Below are positions 9,437 to 18,409 of a stretch of 64,000 nt of DNA, piece by piece. The notes below the pieces were generated by a model. That model was given only the letters and a program-made list of their open reading frames with translations. It made no database searches and was not told the DNA's origin. The position numbers were made by a program, and so were the translations under genes. The stretch is taken from NCBI RefSeq assembly GCF_024519465.1, contig NZ_JALJRW010000014.1:41855-105854 (forward strand), in the 5' to 3' direction. The DNA is from Stenotrophomonas sp. Ste86 (GTDB taxonomy: Bacteria > Pseudomonadota > Gammaproteobacteria > Xanthomonadales > Xanthomonadaceae). The stretch's first letter is position 1; every line of letters starts with the position of its first letter.

Positions 9437-9466
9437 TTGTGTGGCCGACTTCGGTTCAGCTACACT
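9437..9466 (+). promoter_or_regulatory. Candidate promoter of petABC
   Basis: TTGTGT (9437-9442) and TACACT (9461-9466) are separated by 18 bases and lie 80 bases upstream of the petA start. Just upstream is a direct repeat of CGTAATGTCGT (about 9399 and 9412), which could be a regulator site. Confidence 0.4.
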
Positions 9467-9545
9467 CGCGGCTGATTCAATGTGGACTGGCCCCCACCGG
9501 TCTGCTGGCAGCCTCAAGCTACCTAAATCAATATCGGAGTGCCGG

Positions 9546-10166
9546 ATGGCCAACGATGGGGTAAACGATCCAGTCGATACTGGACGTCGACGATTCCTTT
9601 CAGCAACCACTGCGGTGGTCGGAGCGGTCGGCGTCGGATTTGCAGCAGTGCCGTTCATCAAGTCCTGGAATCCCAGCGCCCGCGCCAAGCTGGCCGGTGC
9701 TCCGGTGATTGCCGATATCAGCGCACTCCAGGAAGGCCAGCGACTGGTCATGGAATGGCGTGGACAGCCGATCTGGATCGTCAAGCGCTCCAAGGCGATC
9801 CTGGACGCGCTGCACGGCCTGGATGATCGGCTCAAGGATCCCGAATCCGGGGTCAAGGACCAGCAGCCGGCCTACGTGCTCAAGCAGAATCCCGAATTCC
9901 GCGCGATCAAGTCCGAGGTCTCGGTCCTGGTCGGACTGTGCACCCACCTGGGCTGTTCGCCGGAGATGGTCGCCGAGATCCGCCCCGAGCCGTACGACCC
10001 CCAGTGGAAGGGAGGGTACTTCTGCCCCTGCCACAAGTCGCGCTTCGACATGTCCGGTCGCGTGTTCAAGGATGTCCCGGCGCCGATCAACCTGCTGGTG
10101 CCGCCGCACCATTACCAGGACGACAACACCATCATCATCGGCGTTGACCCGCAGGGGGCGGCTTGA
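9546..10166 (+). CDS. petA: Ubiquinol-cytochrome c reductase, Rieske iron-sulfur subunit
   Basis: The 206-residue Rieske subunit of the cytochrome bc1 complex carries the [2Fe-2S] ligand boxes CTHLGC and CPCHKS near the C-terminus. The N-terminus has a twin-arginine-type signal anchor (TGRRRFLSATTAVVGAVG), consistent with Tat-dependent insertion of the folded protein. The ATG at 9546 places that motif at about residue 12. It transfers electrons from ubiquinol to cytochrome c1 and is the first gene of petABC. Confidence 0.96.
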   Translation: MANDGVNDPVDTGRRRFLSATTAVVGAVGVGFAAVPFIKSWNPSARAKLAGAPVIADISALQEGQRLVMEWRGQPIWIVKRSKAILDALHGLDDRLKDPESGVKDQQPAYVLKQNPEFRAIKSEVSVLVGLCTHLGCSPEMVAEIRPEPYDPQWKGGYFCPCHKSRFDMSGRVFKDVPAPINLLVPPHHYQDDNTIIIGVDPQGAA

Positions 10167-10168
10167 CC

Positions 10169-11428
10169 ATGGCCAACATCCTTTCCCGCACCGCCACCGG
10201 CGTCGCCGACTGGGTCAACACGCGCGCCCCCGGCCTGATGCCGGTCTACCGCAAGCACGTGACCGAGTACTACGCGCCGAAGAACTTCAACATCTGGTAC
10301 TACTTCGGTTCGTTGGCGCTGCTGATCCTGGTCAACCAGATCGTGACCGGCATTTTCCTCACGATGCACTACAAGACCGATGCGGCCGAAGCGTTCGCCT
10401 CCGTCGAGTACATCATGCGTGACGTGGAGTGGGGCTGGCTGATCCGCTACATGCACTCCACCGGGGCCTCGCTGTTCTTCATCGTGGTCTACCTGCACAT
10501 GTTCCGCGGGCTGTTGTATGGCAGCTACCAGAAACCGCGCGAGCTGGTGTGGATCCTGGGCATGCTGATCTACCTGGTGCTGATGGCCGAAGCCTTCATG
10601 GGCTATGTGCTGCCGTGGGGCCAGATGTCGTTCTGGGGCGCGAAGGTGATCATCTCGCTGTTCGGCGCGATTCCGGTGATCGGTACCGGGCTGACCGAAT
10701 GGATCATGGGGGATTACCTGCCCAGCGACGCCACCCTCAACCGCTTCTTCGCCCTGCACGTGATCGCCCTGCCGCTGGTGCTGTTGCTGCTGGTGGTACT
10801 GCATCTGGGCGCGCTGCACGAAGTCGGCTCGAACAACCCCGACGGCGTGGAAATCAAGAAGGGTCCCAAGGGCAATCGCTGGTCGGCCACCGCGCCCACC
10901 GACGGCATCCCGTTCCATCCGTACTACACGCTCAAGGACGGGGTGGGCGCCGGGTTCCTGCTGATCATCGCCGCCTTCATCATCTTCTTCGCCCCGGCCT
11001 TCGGCGGCCTGTTCCTGGAACACGACAACTTCACCGAGGCCAATCGCCTGGTGACGCCCGAACACATCAAGCCGGTCTGGTACTACACCCCGTACTACGC
11101 GATGTTGCGGGTGGTGCCCAATAAGCTCGGTGGCGTGCTGGTGATGTTCTCGGCCATCGCGATCCTGTTCCTGGTGCCGTGGCTGGACCGCGCGCGGGTC
11201 AAGTCCTACCGCTACCGCGGCTGGCTCTCGCGCGGCCTGCTCGGCGTGTTCGCGGTGTGCTTCGTCTGGCTCGGTGTGATCGGCTCCGGCCCCGGCACCG
11301 ACGCACATGAAACCTACGTGGGCCGCGTATTGACCTTCCTGTACTTCGCCTTCTTCATCACCATGCCGCTATGGACCAGGCTGGACAGGACCAAACCGGT
11401 ACCGGATCGGGTGACCACGCATGACTGA
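10169..11428 (+). CDS. petB: Ubiquinol-cytochrome c reductase, cytochrome b subunit
   Basis: This 419-residue integral membrane protein (about eight to nine helices) holds the two b hemes and the Qo and Qi quinone sites. Visible signatures include the heme-helix histidines (YMHSTGASLFF and VVYLHMFRG in the second helix, FFALHVIALPLVLLLL in the fourth) and the Qo-site motif PEHIKPVWYYTPYYAML with the PEWY-like segment altered to PVWY after HIK. The ATG at 10169 starts two bases after the petA stop. Confidence 0.96.
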   Translation: MANILSRTATGVADWVNTRAPGLMPVYRKHVTEYYAPKNFNIWYYFGSLALLILVNQIVTGIFLTMHYKTDAAEAFASVEYIMRDVEWGWLIRYMHSTGASLFFIVVYLHMFRGLLYGSYQKPRELVWILGMLIYLVLMAEAFMGYVLPWGQMSFWGAKVIISLFGAIPVIGTGLTEWIMGDYLPSDATLNRFFALHVIALPLVLLLLVVLHLGALHEVGSNNPDGVEIKKGPKGNRWSATAPTDGIPFHPYYTLKDGVGAGFLLIIAAFIIFFAPAFGGLFLEHDNFTEANRLVTPEHIKPVWYYTPYYAMLRVVPNKLGGVLVMFSAIAILFLVPWLDRARVKSYRYRGWLSRGLLGVFAVCFVWLGVIGSGPGTDAHETYVGRVLTFLYFAFFITMPLWTRLDRTKPVPDRVTTHD

Positions 11429-12167
11429 CCACTGGATTGTCCGGCTGGCCTGCGCGGCCGCCTTGATGCTGGCCAGCAGCCTGGCCGGCGCCGCCGAAGG
11501 CGGCACCACCCTGCAGGCCGGCAACGACCTCGGCGACCGCGCCTCGCTGCAGCGCGGCGCGCAGCTGTACATGAACTACTGCTCCGGCTGCCATGCGCTG
11601 AAGTACCTGCGCTACTCGCGGATGGCGGCCGACCTGGGCCTGAGCGAAGAAGAGGTCATGACCAACCTCAACTTCACCGGCACCCCGATCGGCGAGCAGA
11701 TCCCGGTAAGCATGCCCAAGGCCCAGGCCGAGAAATGGTTCGGCAAGATGCCGCCGGACCTCAGCCTGATCGCCCGGGTGCGAGGCAGCGACTGGGTCTA
11801 TACCTACCTCAAGTCGTTCTACCTCGATCCGTCCCGGCCGCTGGGCTGGAACAACCGCCTGTTCCCCAATGCCTCCATGCCCAACCCGCTATGGGAGATG
11901 CAGGGCCTGCAGCACGCGATACACGGCAAGCCGGAAAGCCCGGGGGCAGACGCGCCGGTGGTCGGGCTGAAGATCGAACAGCCGGGCAACGTGAGCGCTG
12001 CCGAGTACGACCAGACGGTGCGCGATATCACCAACTTCCTGGAGTACGCCGGCGAACCGGCCGCGCTCAAGCGCCAGAAGCTCGGCGTGTGGGTGATCCT
12101 GTTCCTTGCGCTGCTCACCTTCCTGGCGTACCTGCTCAAGAAGGAATACTGGAAGGACGTGCACTGA
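11421..12167 (+). CDS. petC: Ubiquinol-cytochrome c reductase, cytochrome c1 subunit
   Basis: This 248-residue protein starts with a signal peptide (ending LAGAAEG). It contains the covalent heme c motif CSGCH at about residues 53-57 and the distal methionine in the segment FPNASMPNPLWEM. A C-terminal transmembrane anchor (WVILFLALLTFLAYLLKKEYW) holds it in the membrane facing the periplasm. It overlaps petB by eight bases. It accepts electrons from the Rieske protein and passes them to soluble or membrane cytochromes c. Confidence 0.95.
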   Translation: MTDHWIVRLACAAALMLASSLAGAAEGGTTLQAGNDLGDRASLQRGAQLYMNYCSGCHALKYLRYSRMAADLGLSEEEVMTNLNFTGTPIGEQIPVSMPKAQAEKWFGKMPPDLSLIARVRGSDWVYTYLKSFYLDPSRPLGWNNRLFPNASMPNPLWEMQGLQHAIHGKPESPGADAPVVGLKIEQPGNVSAAEYDQTVRDITNFLEYAGEPAALKRQKLGVWVILFLALLTFLAYLLKKEYWKDVH

Positions 12168-12196
12168 GCGCCATCCCGCCGCCGAGCATCGATCGA

Positions 12197-12225
12197 TCCG
12201 ATCAGGGGTCGATCGGCCTATTGGC
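12197..12225 (+). terminator. Weak terminator-like hairpin after petC
   Basis: CCGATC (12197-12202) can pair with GATCGG (12210-12215); about ten bases later comes a short TTTT. The surroundings are rich in GATC/CGAT words, so alternative foldings exist. Read-through into sspA is possible. Confidence 0.3.
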
Positions 12226-12327
12226 TTTTGTGATGGGCAGTTGCACACTCGGGTACTGTGACGACCGCTGGCAATGGGCTGGCGGCGCCGATACGACCGG
12301 CGGTTACCGGACGTTGGAGAGCCTTTG

Positions 12328-12963
12328 ATGGCGGCGAGCGTACGCATGCGGAACACCCTGACGCTGTTTTCCTCGAACGACGATGTCCTGTGCCATCGCG
12401 TGCGCCTGGTATTGGCGGCCAAGGGCGTGAGCTACGACTTCGTCCCGGTCGACCCGCAGAATCCGCCCGAGGATCTGATCGACCTCAACCCGTACCATTC
12501 CGTGCCCACCCTGGTGGAGCGCGAGCTTGTGCTGTACGCGGCCTCGGTGGTCAGCGAATACCTGGACGAACGTTACCCGCACCCGCCGCTGATGCCGGTC
12601 GATCCGCTGTCGCGCGCGCGCATCCGTCTGGCGATGCTGCGCATCGAACACGACTGGGTACCGCAGGTGCAGGCCATCCAGCTCGGCAACAAGACCCAGG
12701 CAGAGGCCGGGCGCAAGCGCCTGAAGGAACTGCTGACCAGCGCGGTGCCGCTGTTCAAGGCCAGCAAGTTCTTCCTCAATCCAGAAATGAGCCTGGCCGA
12801 TTGCGCGATGGCACCGATCGTGTGGCGGCTGCAGTCGCTGGACGTGCCGCTGCCCAAGGATGGCAAGTCGATCGAGGATTACGGCAACCGGATCTTCCGC
12901 CACCCGGGCTTCATCCGCAGCCTGACCGACCAGGAAAAGAAGCTGCGCGATCTGCCCAGCTGA
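12328..12963 (+). CDS. sspA: Stringent starvation protein A (GST-fold RNA polymerase-associated protein)
   Basis: The 211-residue protein has an N-terminal thioredoxin-like GST domain (LTLFSSNDDVLCHRVRLVLA, then DLNPYHSVPTLVERELVLY with the cis-proline) and an all-helical C-terminal domain. SspA binds RNA polymerase and acts in stress and virulence gene control. The ATG at 12328 is used. The order petABC-sspA-sspB is conserved in beta- and gammaproteobacteria and supports the call. Confidence 0.93.
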   Translation: MAASVRMRNTLTLFSSNDDVLCHRVRLVLAAKGVSYDFVPVDPQNPPEDLIDLNPYHSVPTLVERELVLYAASVVSEYLDERYPHPPLMPVDPLSRARIRLAMLRIEHDWVPQVQAIQLGNKTQAEAGRKRLKELLTSAVPLFKASKFFLNPEMSLADCAMAPIVWRLQSLDVPLPKDGKSIEDYGNRIFRHPGFIRSLTDQEKKLRDLPS

Positions 12964-13101
12964 GCCCGGCCCGCCGGTGCAGCTGACTGCATCGGCGCTT
13001 TACGTTCGGCGCGCGGGTGCTGACCGGCGCCGGTGCGGGCGCGTACACTTGCCACTGCGCAATCGGATCCCTGCAGCCGAGCACGGCTCGGCTCTACCCC
13101 C

Positions 13102-13545
13102 ATGACAGAAGACACTTTCCGCATGACCAGCCACCGTCCGTACCTGTTGCGGGCACTGGTGGAATGGATCAACGACAACGACCTGACGCCGCACATCCTG
13201 GTGGACGCCGGCATGCCCGGCGTGCAGGTGCCGCAGAGCGCGGTCAAGGACGGCAGGGTGGTGTTGAACATCGCCGAACGTGCCGTCGTACGCCTGCATA
13301 TTGACAATGACAGCGTGAGCTTCTCGGCCCGCTTCTCCGGGACCAGTTATCCGGTGCAGGTGCCGATTTCGGCCGTGCTGGCGGTGTATGCCCGCGAGAC
13401 GGGGCAGGGCATGGCCCTGCCCGATGACATCCCCGGCCACGATCCCGGCCCGGAGGACGAGCTGCCGCCCGACGACAGCCCGACCCCGCCGGACGACGCG
13501 CCGCCCAAGCCGAGCGGCCGCCCGCATCTGCGCGTAGTCAAATAA
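13102..13545 (+). CDS. sspB: ClpXP protease specificity-enhancing factor SspB
   Basis: The 147-residue protein has the folded SspB domain (RPYLLRALVEWINDNDLTPH, then PGVQVP and VVLNIAERAV) that binds the ssrA tag. An acidic, proline-rich flexible linker follows. It ends in the ClpX-docking tail GRPHLRVVK, nearly identical to the E. coli tail. Two starts are plausible, 13102 (MTEDTF) and 13123 (MTSHRP). It delivers ssrA-tagged and other substrates to ClpXP. Confidence 0.95.
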   Translation: MTEDTFRMTSHRPYLLRALVEWINDNDLTPHILVDAGMPGVQVPQSAVKDGRVVLNIAERAVVRLHIDNDSVSFSARFSGTSYPVQVPISAVLAVYARETGQGMALPDDIPGHDPGPEDELPPDDSPTPPDDAPPKPSGRPHLRVVK

Positions 13546-13553
13546 ATCACCCG

Positions 13554-13578
13554 TGGCCGCCGCAAGGCGGCCATTTTT
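13554..13578 (+). terminator. Intrinsic terminator of sspAB
   Basis: An eight-base-pair perfect stem (TGGCCGCC/GGCGGCCA) with a GCAA loop is followed by five T. It starts nine bases after the sspB stop. Confidence 0.9.
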
Positions 13579-13607
13579 GTTGGGGGCGCCTACGGAGTGT
13601 CGGCTGC

Positions 13608-13964
13608 TCAGACGTCCTCGGCGCCGCCGGTATCCACGCCGCGCCGGATCTCGCTGATCCGCGCCGCCGACGGTCCCACGAACGCCACCAGCTCATCGCC
13701 ACGCAGCACCATGCGTCCCGTGTGGCGGTCCACGCCATCGTGCGAGTACTCGAACTTGAAGGTGCGCTCCCAGCCCAGCCAGCCGTTGGGCTTGCGGCAT
13801 ACGCGCAGGCCGGTGCCGTGCACGCTCTGGTCCAGCCATTGCACATCGGCGGCACGGCAGGCATTGCGGCCCAGCTCGCCGGCACGCTCGGCGGCCGCAC
13901 GCGAGGCGTTCCAGAACGCGTAGGCGAACGCACCGGCAATCATCAACAGGATCAAACTGGGCAT
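13608..13964 (-). CDS. DUF3301-like small membrane-anchored protein
   Basis: The 118-residue protein has one N-terminal hydrophobic helix (MPSLILLMIAGAFAYAFW) followed by a charged domain containing ACRAADVQWLDQSV and FKFEYSHDGVDRHTGRMVL. This agrees with the DUF3301 family of gammaproteobacteria, whose function is unknown. The ATG at 13964 gives the expected short cytoplasmic N-terminus. It is probably co-transcribed with the downstream-oriented neighbours on the minus strand only loosely, as gaps are short but no overlap is present. Confidence 0.7.
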   Translation of the reverse strand: MPSLILLMIAGAFAYAFWNASRAAAERAGELGRNACRAADVQWLDQSVHGTGLRVCRKPNGWLGWERTFKFEYSHDGVDRHTGRMVLRGDELVAFVGPSAARISEIRRGVDTGGAEDV

Positions 13965-14047
13965 CGGTGACTCGGTGCGGTCAGGGAGGTCGAACCTCCA
14001 AGATGGCGACGAACGCGGCGCGGATCAAGCCTTGCGCGTGGTACGCG

Positions 14048-15118
14048 CTAGGAGGTCTGCGGCGACTGCACCGGGGGCGTCGTTGCCGGTGCTGGCGGCG
14101 TCGGCGCCGGTGGCAGCGCGCGCGCGCCGGGGTGGGGCGACGCCGGCGGCGGCGTTGGTGTTCCCTGCGGAACCCATGGCGGTGCCGACGTGCCTGCCGG
14201 GTCCGGTGGCGGCATCGGCGCCATCGCCGGCGCGGTGGCCACCAGCTTCAGCAGGGCAGCCCAGTCCTGGCGGTTGAAGCTGCATTCTTCCTCGCGGCCG
14301 GGCGTGCAGCCCGGGTCCACCCCGTCGCTGGTGCTCGCCTTGGCCGGCGGCAGGTCGATCCGGCCGCTGCGGTCCAGGTCAAGCTTGCGCATCGCCACCG
14401 TGTTCATCACATTGCCGCCGATCAGGTACAGGGTGCGATCACCGCCCATGTTGGCAGCGATCACCACCTCGCAATGCGATTTCCAATGCGTCACCGCGCC
14501 GCTGCCCAGCGACTGCACCAGGCCGCTGTAGCTCAAGGTTTCGCGCCGATCGCGGAGGTAGCACAGCAGGTCACCGGGCGCCGGTTTTTCCTGCGTCGGA
14601 TCGGCCATCCGATACGGTCCGCTGTTCTGGTAGGCCGCACGGATGTAGTCGATGTGGCGCGGCGAGCGGGTGAAGCCGGGCACGCTGGCGCGGGTCATGA
14701 CCCAGGAAATGAAGGCGGCCGACCACGGGTTGTCGACCAGAAACGCCCGGCAGTCGCTGTCGGTGTAGCGCGTCCCCGGCGGGGCCATGCAGCTCGACGC
14801 GCCCGGCTGGCTGCCCATCGGCGACAACGTGCCGCTCTGCCGCCAGTAGCCGACCACCCGCTGCCAGGCAACCAGACCATTGTCGGCCAGGTGGACGTCC
14901 TCGGCTTCGGTCACGCTCAGGCTCGCCGCACGGCCATCGCGATCGATGAACGGCCGATACCACAGGCGATGCTCGTTGCAGGCGGTGTTGACGATGCTCA
15001 CCGCCAACGGGCTCAATCCGAATCGCGGCGGGATATCGCAGACCTCGGCGGCGGACGCGGTGGCCGGCAGCAACGTCACCAGCGGCGACAGGCATGCAAG
15101 CAGGAGCAAGGGGCGCAT
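14048..15118 (-). CDS. DUF2272 domain secreted protein
   Basis: The 356-residue protein starts with a signal peptide (MRPLLLLACLSPLVTLLPAT, cleaved near ASAAEV). The central domain has features of DUF2272: NPWSAAFISWVMTRA, a segment PAPGDLLCYLRDR, and WKSHCEVV. This resembles CHAP/NlpC-type cysteine hydrolase folds, with Cys/His candidates in those segments, but no activity is proven. The last 60-70 residues are a proline/alanine/threonine-rich tail. The ATG at 15118 is preferred because it starts the signal peptide. The REP pair at 15265 lies upstream. Confidence 0.7.
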   Translation of the reverse strand: MRPLLLLACLSPLVTLLPATASAAEVCDIPPRFGLSPLAVSIVNTACNEHRLWYRPFIDRDGRAASLSVTEAEDVHLADNGLVAWQRVVGYWRQSGTLSPMGSQPGASSCMAPPGTRYTDSDCRAFLVDNPWSAAFISWVMTRASVPGFTRSPRHIDYIRAAYQNSGPYRMADPTQEKPAPGDLLCYLRDRRETLSYSGLVQSLGSGAVTHWKSHCEVVIAANMGGDRTLYLIGGNVMNTVAMRKLDLDRSGRIDLPPAKASTSDGVDPGCTPGREEECSFNRQDWAALLKLVATAPAMAPMPPPDPAGTSAPPWVPQGTPTPPPASPHPGARALPPAPTPPAPATTPPVQSPQTS

Positions 15119-15264
15119 GCGCGCTCTCCGGGGTGGGGGCAGGGCAAGCCTCGCAGACCCGGTCTGCCGGGGCCGTGAAAACAGCCAGACAGATGCGCGC
15201 GTCCGCTGCGTCGTCGAGCGCCGAACCCTGGCGGCATGCCTGCGTGACCGCCGCGTCGCGCACC

Positions 15265-15329
15265 GGTAGTGCCGGCCGTTGGCCGGCTCTCGACCCATGC
15301 GCGAAGCAGACCAACGGCCGGCACAACCG
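15265..15329. repeat. REP element pair, one arm degenerate
   Basis: A GTAG-type REP at 15265-15289 (core GTGCCGGCCGTTGGCCGGC) faces a shortened inverted copy at about 15308-15329 (ACGGCCGGCACAACC, with CAACC where other copies have CTACC). It separates the divergently read-out nadC end and the DUF2272 start. Confidence 0.8.
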
Positions 15330-15340
15330 GTGCAGGCCGC

Positions 15341-16198
15341 TCAAGCCGGCGGCGGGCCCAATTTCAACGACAGATCGATCGCCTGCACGTGCTTGGTCAG
15401 CCCGCCAATGGAGATGCAGTCCACGCCGTCCTCGGCGATCGCACGCAATCCCTCCAGGCCGACGCTGCCGGAGACTTCCAGCGGAATCCGACCCGCCGCG
15501 ATCCGCACCGCTTCACGGCGCATCCCCGCATCGAAGTCATCGATCAGGATGCGTTCGCAGCCCACCGCCAGTGCCTGGCGCAACTGATCGAGGTCCTCGA
15601 CCTCCACCACCAGCGGCAACTGCGGCCATTGCGCGCGCGCCGCCTGCACCGCAGCGGTCAGGGAACCGGCCGCGCGGATGTGGTTTTCCTTCAGCATCAC
15701 CGTGTCGAACAACCCCATCCGGTGGTTGTCGCCACCGCCGCAGCGCACCGCGTACTTCTGTGCCAGGCGCAGCCCCGGCAGGGTCTTGCGGGTGTCCAGG
15801 ATGCGCGCGCCGGTGCCGGCCACGGCCGCCACATGGCGTGCGGTGGTGGTGGCGGTGCCGGACAGGGTCTGCAGGAAATTCAGCGAGGTGCGCTCGGCGC
15901 TGACCAGGCTGCGGTTGCGCCCGTGCAGGATCGCCAGCACGGTGCCGGCGGTGACAGCGTCGCCCTCGGCCACCCGCCAGTTGATGGTGACTTCGGGATC
16001 CAGTGCGCGATGGGTGGCGTCGAACCACGGCCGACCGGCGATGACCGCGTCCTGCTTGCATAGCAGGTAGGCGCTGTCGGGACGGTCGGGCAGCAGGGCG
16101 GCGGTGACATCCCCGCTGCCGATGTCTTCGGCCAGTGCGCGCGCCACATCGGCGGCGACGACCGCCGCATCGGGTGCCTCAAGGACGGCCGGACTCAT
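15341..16198 (-). CDS. nadC: Nicotinate-nucleotide pyrophosphorylase (carboxylating)
   Basis: This 285-residue quinolinate phosphoribosyltransferase makes nicotinate mononucleotide from quinolinate and PRPP in NAD synthesis. Typical segments are EDIGSGDVTAALLP near the start, ERTSLNFLQTLSGTATTT, ILDTRKTLPGLRLAQKYAVR, HRMGLFDTVMLKENHI and VEVEDLDQLRQAL. The ATG at 16198 overlaps the stop of the Trm112-like gene by four bases (ATGA), implying coupling. Confidence 0.95.
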   Translation of the reverse strand: MSPAVLEAPDAAVVAADVARALAEDIGSGDVTAALLPDRPDSAYLLCKQDAVIAGRPWFDATHRALDPEVTINWRVAEGDAVTAGTVLAILHGRNRSLVSAERTSLNFLQTLSGTATTTARHVAAVAGTGARILDTRKTLPGLRLAQKYAVRCGGGDNHRMGLFDTVMLKENHIRAAGSLTAAVQAARAQWPQLPLVVEVEDLDQLRQALAVGCERILIDDFDAGMRREAVRIAAGRIPLEVSGSVGLEGLRAIAEDGVDCISIGGLTKHVQAIDLSLKLGPPPA

Positions 16199-16464
16199 TT
16201 TTCCGGAAAATCGGCGATCTGCGCGGTCGCGATGGCCTCTTCGGCCAGCAGCACCGGAATGCCGTCGTCGACGCGGAACACCTGCTTGCGGTCGCGGGTC
16301 AGCAGCGCCTCGCGCAGGGCCAGGGCCTGCGCGCTGCCGTCGGCCTTGACCACGGCACCGGCGCCGATCGCGCGGTTGAGTGCGTCCAGGCCCTTGGCAT
16401 CGAGCAGGGACAGGGGCTGGCGGGTGTCGGGCGAGCACAGCAGGTCGAGCAGCTTGCGATCCAT
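16195..16464 (-). CDS. Trm112-like protein
   Basis: The 89-residue protein matches the UPF0434/Trm112 family: MDRKLLDLLCSPDTRQPL at the start and VFRVDDGIPVLLAEEA near the end. Bacterial members are small proteins, some with a zinc-binding site. Here only one Cys (in LLCSP) is visible, so a full four-cysteine zinc site is absent. Its role in bacteria is not settled. In E. coli the homologue ycaR sits between lpxK and kdsB; here those two genes are adjacent at 55890-57738 and the Trm112-like gene is instead coupled to nadC. Confidence 0.85.
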   Translation of the reverse strand: MDRKLLDLLCSPDTRQPLSLLDAKGLDALNRAIGAGAVVKADGSAQALALREALLTRDRKQVFRVDDGIPVLLAEEAIATAQIADFPEK

Positions 16465-16523
16465 GGATTCTTCGTCTTGCGTGGAAGATGGCTAGAATAC
16501 GTCTTTAAGGCAGGTGACGGCCA

Positions 16524-17027
16524 ATGACCCCCAACCAATCCGCGCCGCTCGTCGGCATCGTCATGGGTTCCCGCTCCGACTGGGAAACCATGCAGCACGC
16601 CGCCCAGAAGCTCGATGCGCTCGGCGTTCCCTACGAAGTGAAAGTGGTCTCGGCGCACCGTACGCCGGACGTGCTGTTCACCTATGCCGAACAGGCGGGC
16701 GGCCGTGGCCTGCGCGCGATCATCGCCGGTGCCGGGGGCGCGGCCCACCTGCCGGGCATGATCGCGGCCAAGACCGCCGTGCCGGTGCTGGGCGTTCCGG
16801 TGCAGTCCAAGGCCCTCAACGGCATGGATTCGCTGCTGTCCATCGTGCAGATGCCGGCCGGCATTCCGGTCGCCACCTTTGCCATCGGCAATGCCGGCGC
16901 GTCCAACGCGGCGCTGTTCGCCGCGGCCATGCTGGCCTCCGACCAGCCGGCCATCGGCGAGGCGCTGGAGGCCTTCCGCGCCCGCCAGACCGAAGACGTC
17001 ATGGCCCACGACGATCCGCGTCAATGA
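16524..17027 (+). CDS. purE: 5-(carboxyamino)imidazole ribonucleotide mutase
   Basis: The 167-residue class I PurE converts N5-CAIR to CAIR in purine synthesis. Recognisable segments are [66 protein letters not shown] and the [15 protein letters not shown] loop, all active-site elements. It overlaps purK by four bases and is read divergently from the Trm112-like gene across a 59-base gap that must hold both promoters. Confidence 0.97.
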   Translation: MTPNQSAPLVGIVMGSRSDWETMQHAAQKLDALGVPYEVKVVSAHRTPDVLFTYAEQAGGRGLRAIIAGAGGAAHLPGMIAAKTAVPVLGVPVQSKALNGMDSLLSIVQMPAGIPVATFAIGNAGASNAALFAAAMLASDQPAIGEALEAFRARQTEDVMAHDDPRQ

Positions 17028-18172
17028 GCACGAAGACCGTTGGCATCCTGGGCGGCGGGCAGCTTGCCCGCATGATGGTGCTGGCTGGCGCGCCGCTGGG
17101 TCTGCGCTTCGAGCTGTTCGACCCGGCCGCTGACGCCTGCGGTGCCCAGGTGGCGCCGCTGCAGGTGGCCGCATTCGAGGATGAGGCCGCGCTGGCCGCC
17201 TTCGCCGCGCGGGTGGATGTGGTGACCTTCGATTTCGAGAACGTGCCCGCCCGCAGTGCCCGTTTCCTGGCCGAACGCGTGCCGGTGTATCCCAATCCCG
17301 ATGCGCTGGCGGTGGCCCAGGACCGGCTCAGCGAAAAGACCCTGTTCCAGCAGTTGGGCATCCCGCTGCCGCCGTTCGCCGATATCCGCAGCCGCGACGA
17401 GCTCGCCGCCAGGGTGGCCGAGTTCGGCATGCCCTGCATCGTCAAGACCCGCCGCCTGGGTTACGACGGCAAGGGCCAGTTCCGCATCCGCAGCGACGCC
17501 GACATCGACACGGCCTGGGCCACACTGGGCGATTACGTCGAGCGGACCGGGCTGATCCTGGAAGGCTTCGTCGCCTTCGATCGCGAAGTCAGCGTGGTGG
17601 CCGTGCGCGGCCGCGACGGTGAATTCCGCGCGTGGCCGGTGACCGGCAACTGGCATGTCGACGGCGTGCTGTCGGCCAGCCTGGCGCCGGCGACGTTGAG
17701 TCCTGCCCAGCACGAGGCCGCCATCGGCCATGCCCGCGCGCTGGCCGAGCGCCTGGATTACGTGGGGGTGTTCGCGCTGGAGCTGTTCTGCCGCGGGGAC
17801 GAGCTGCTGGTCAACGAGATGGCGCCGCGCGTGCACAACTCCGGCCACTGGACCATCGAAGGCAGCGAGACCTCGCAGTTCGAGAACCACCTGCGCGCCG
17901 TGCTCGGTTTGCCGCTGGGCGATACGCGCATGCTCGGCCACGCCTGCATGCTCAACTGGCTTGGTGCGATGCCCGAAGCGGCCGCTGTCCTCGGCCAGCC
18001 GAGCGGGCATTGGCATGATTACGGCAAGCAGCCGCGCGACGGCCGCAAGGTCGGTCATGCCACGCTGCGCGACGATGATGCGCAGGCCTTGGCCGACGCG
18101 CTGGACGCGGTGGGCGGGCAGCTTGACCGTACCGCCCAGGTCGCCCCGGTGGCGGCTGCGCTACGCCGCTGA
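17024..18172 (+). CDS. purK: 5-(carboxyamino)imidazole ribonucleotide synthase
   Basis: The 382-residue ATP-grasp enzyme makes N5-CAIR from AIR, bicarbonate and ATP, feeding PurE. It starts with the Rossmann-like [12 protein letters not shown], has the ATP-binding segment [17 protein letters not shown], the catalytic-site region [13 protein letters not shown] and the metal/phosphate segment [18 protein letters not shown]. The ATG at 17024 overlaps the purE stop (ATGA). Confidence 0.97.
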   Translation: MSTKTVGILGGGQLARMMVLAGAPLGLRFELFDPAADACGAQVAPLQVAAFEDEAALAAFAARVDVVTFDFENVPARSARFLAERVPVYPNPDALAVAQDRLSEKTLFQQLGIPLPPFADIRSRDELAARVAEFGMPCIVKTRRLGYDGKGQFRIRSDADIDTAWATLGDYVERTGLILEGFVAFDREVSVVAVRGRDGEFRAWPVTGNWHVDGVLSASLAPATLSPAQHEAAIGHARALAERLDYVGVFALELFCRGDELLVNEMAPRVHNSGHWTIEGSETSQFENHLRAVLGLPLGDTRMLGHACMLNWLGAMPEAAAVLGQPSGHWHDYGKQPRDGRKVGHATLRDDDAQALADALDAVGGQLDRTAQVAPVAAALRR

Positions 18173-18214
18173 AACGGGCGCGCGGCCCGCGCCCCAGCCG
18201 ACGGCGACAAACGG

Positions 18215-18379
18215 GGAGTGCCGGCCGTTGGCCGGCTCCTCACCCACCCGACCAACCCGGCAGCGTGCGAGCCGGCCAGCGGCCGGCACTACCGGCGGTG
18301 GCCAAGCGTGCGAGCCGGCCAGTGGCGGGCACTACCGGGCGGGTGGCCAAGTGCGAGCCGGCCAGCGGCCGGCACTACC
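18215..18379. repeat. Cluster of four REP elements with 43-base periodicity
   Basis: One GTAG-type REP in plus orientation (18215-18239, altered to GGAG at its head) is followed by three inverted copies at 18269-18293, 18312-18336 and 18355-18379, which start exactly 43 bases apart. The middle copy has lost symmetry (CAGTGGCGGGC instead of CAGCGGCCGGC). The array fills the gap between the convergent purK and sodB genes. Confidence 0.88.
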
Positions 18380-18409
18380 CGGTTGTCGCTGCTATGACGG
18401 CGCGCGCCC

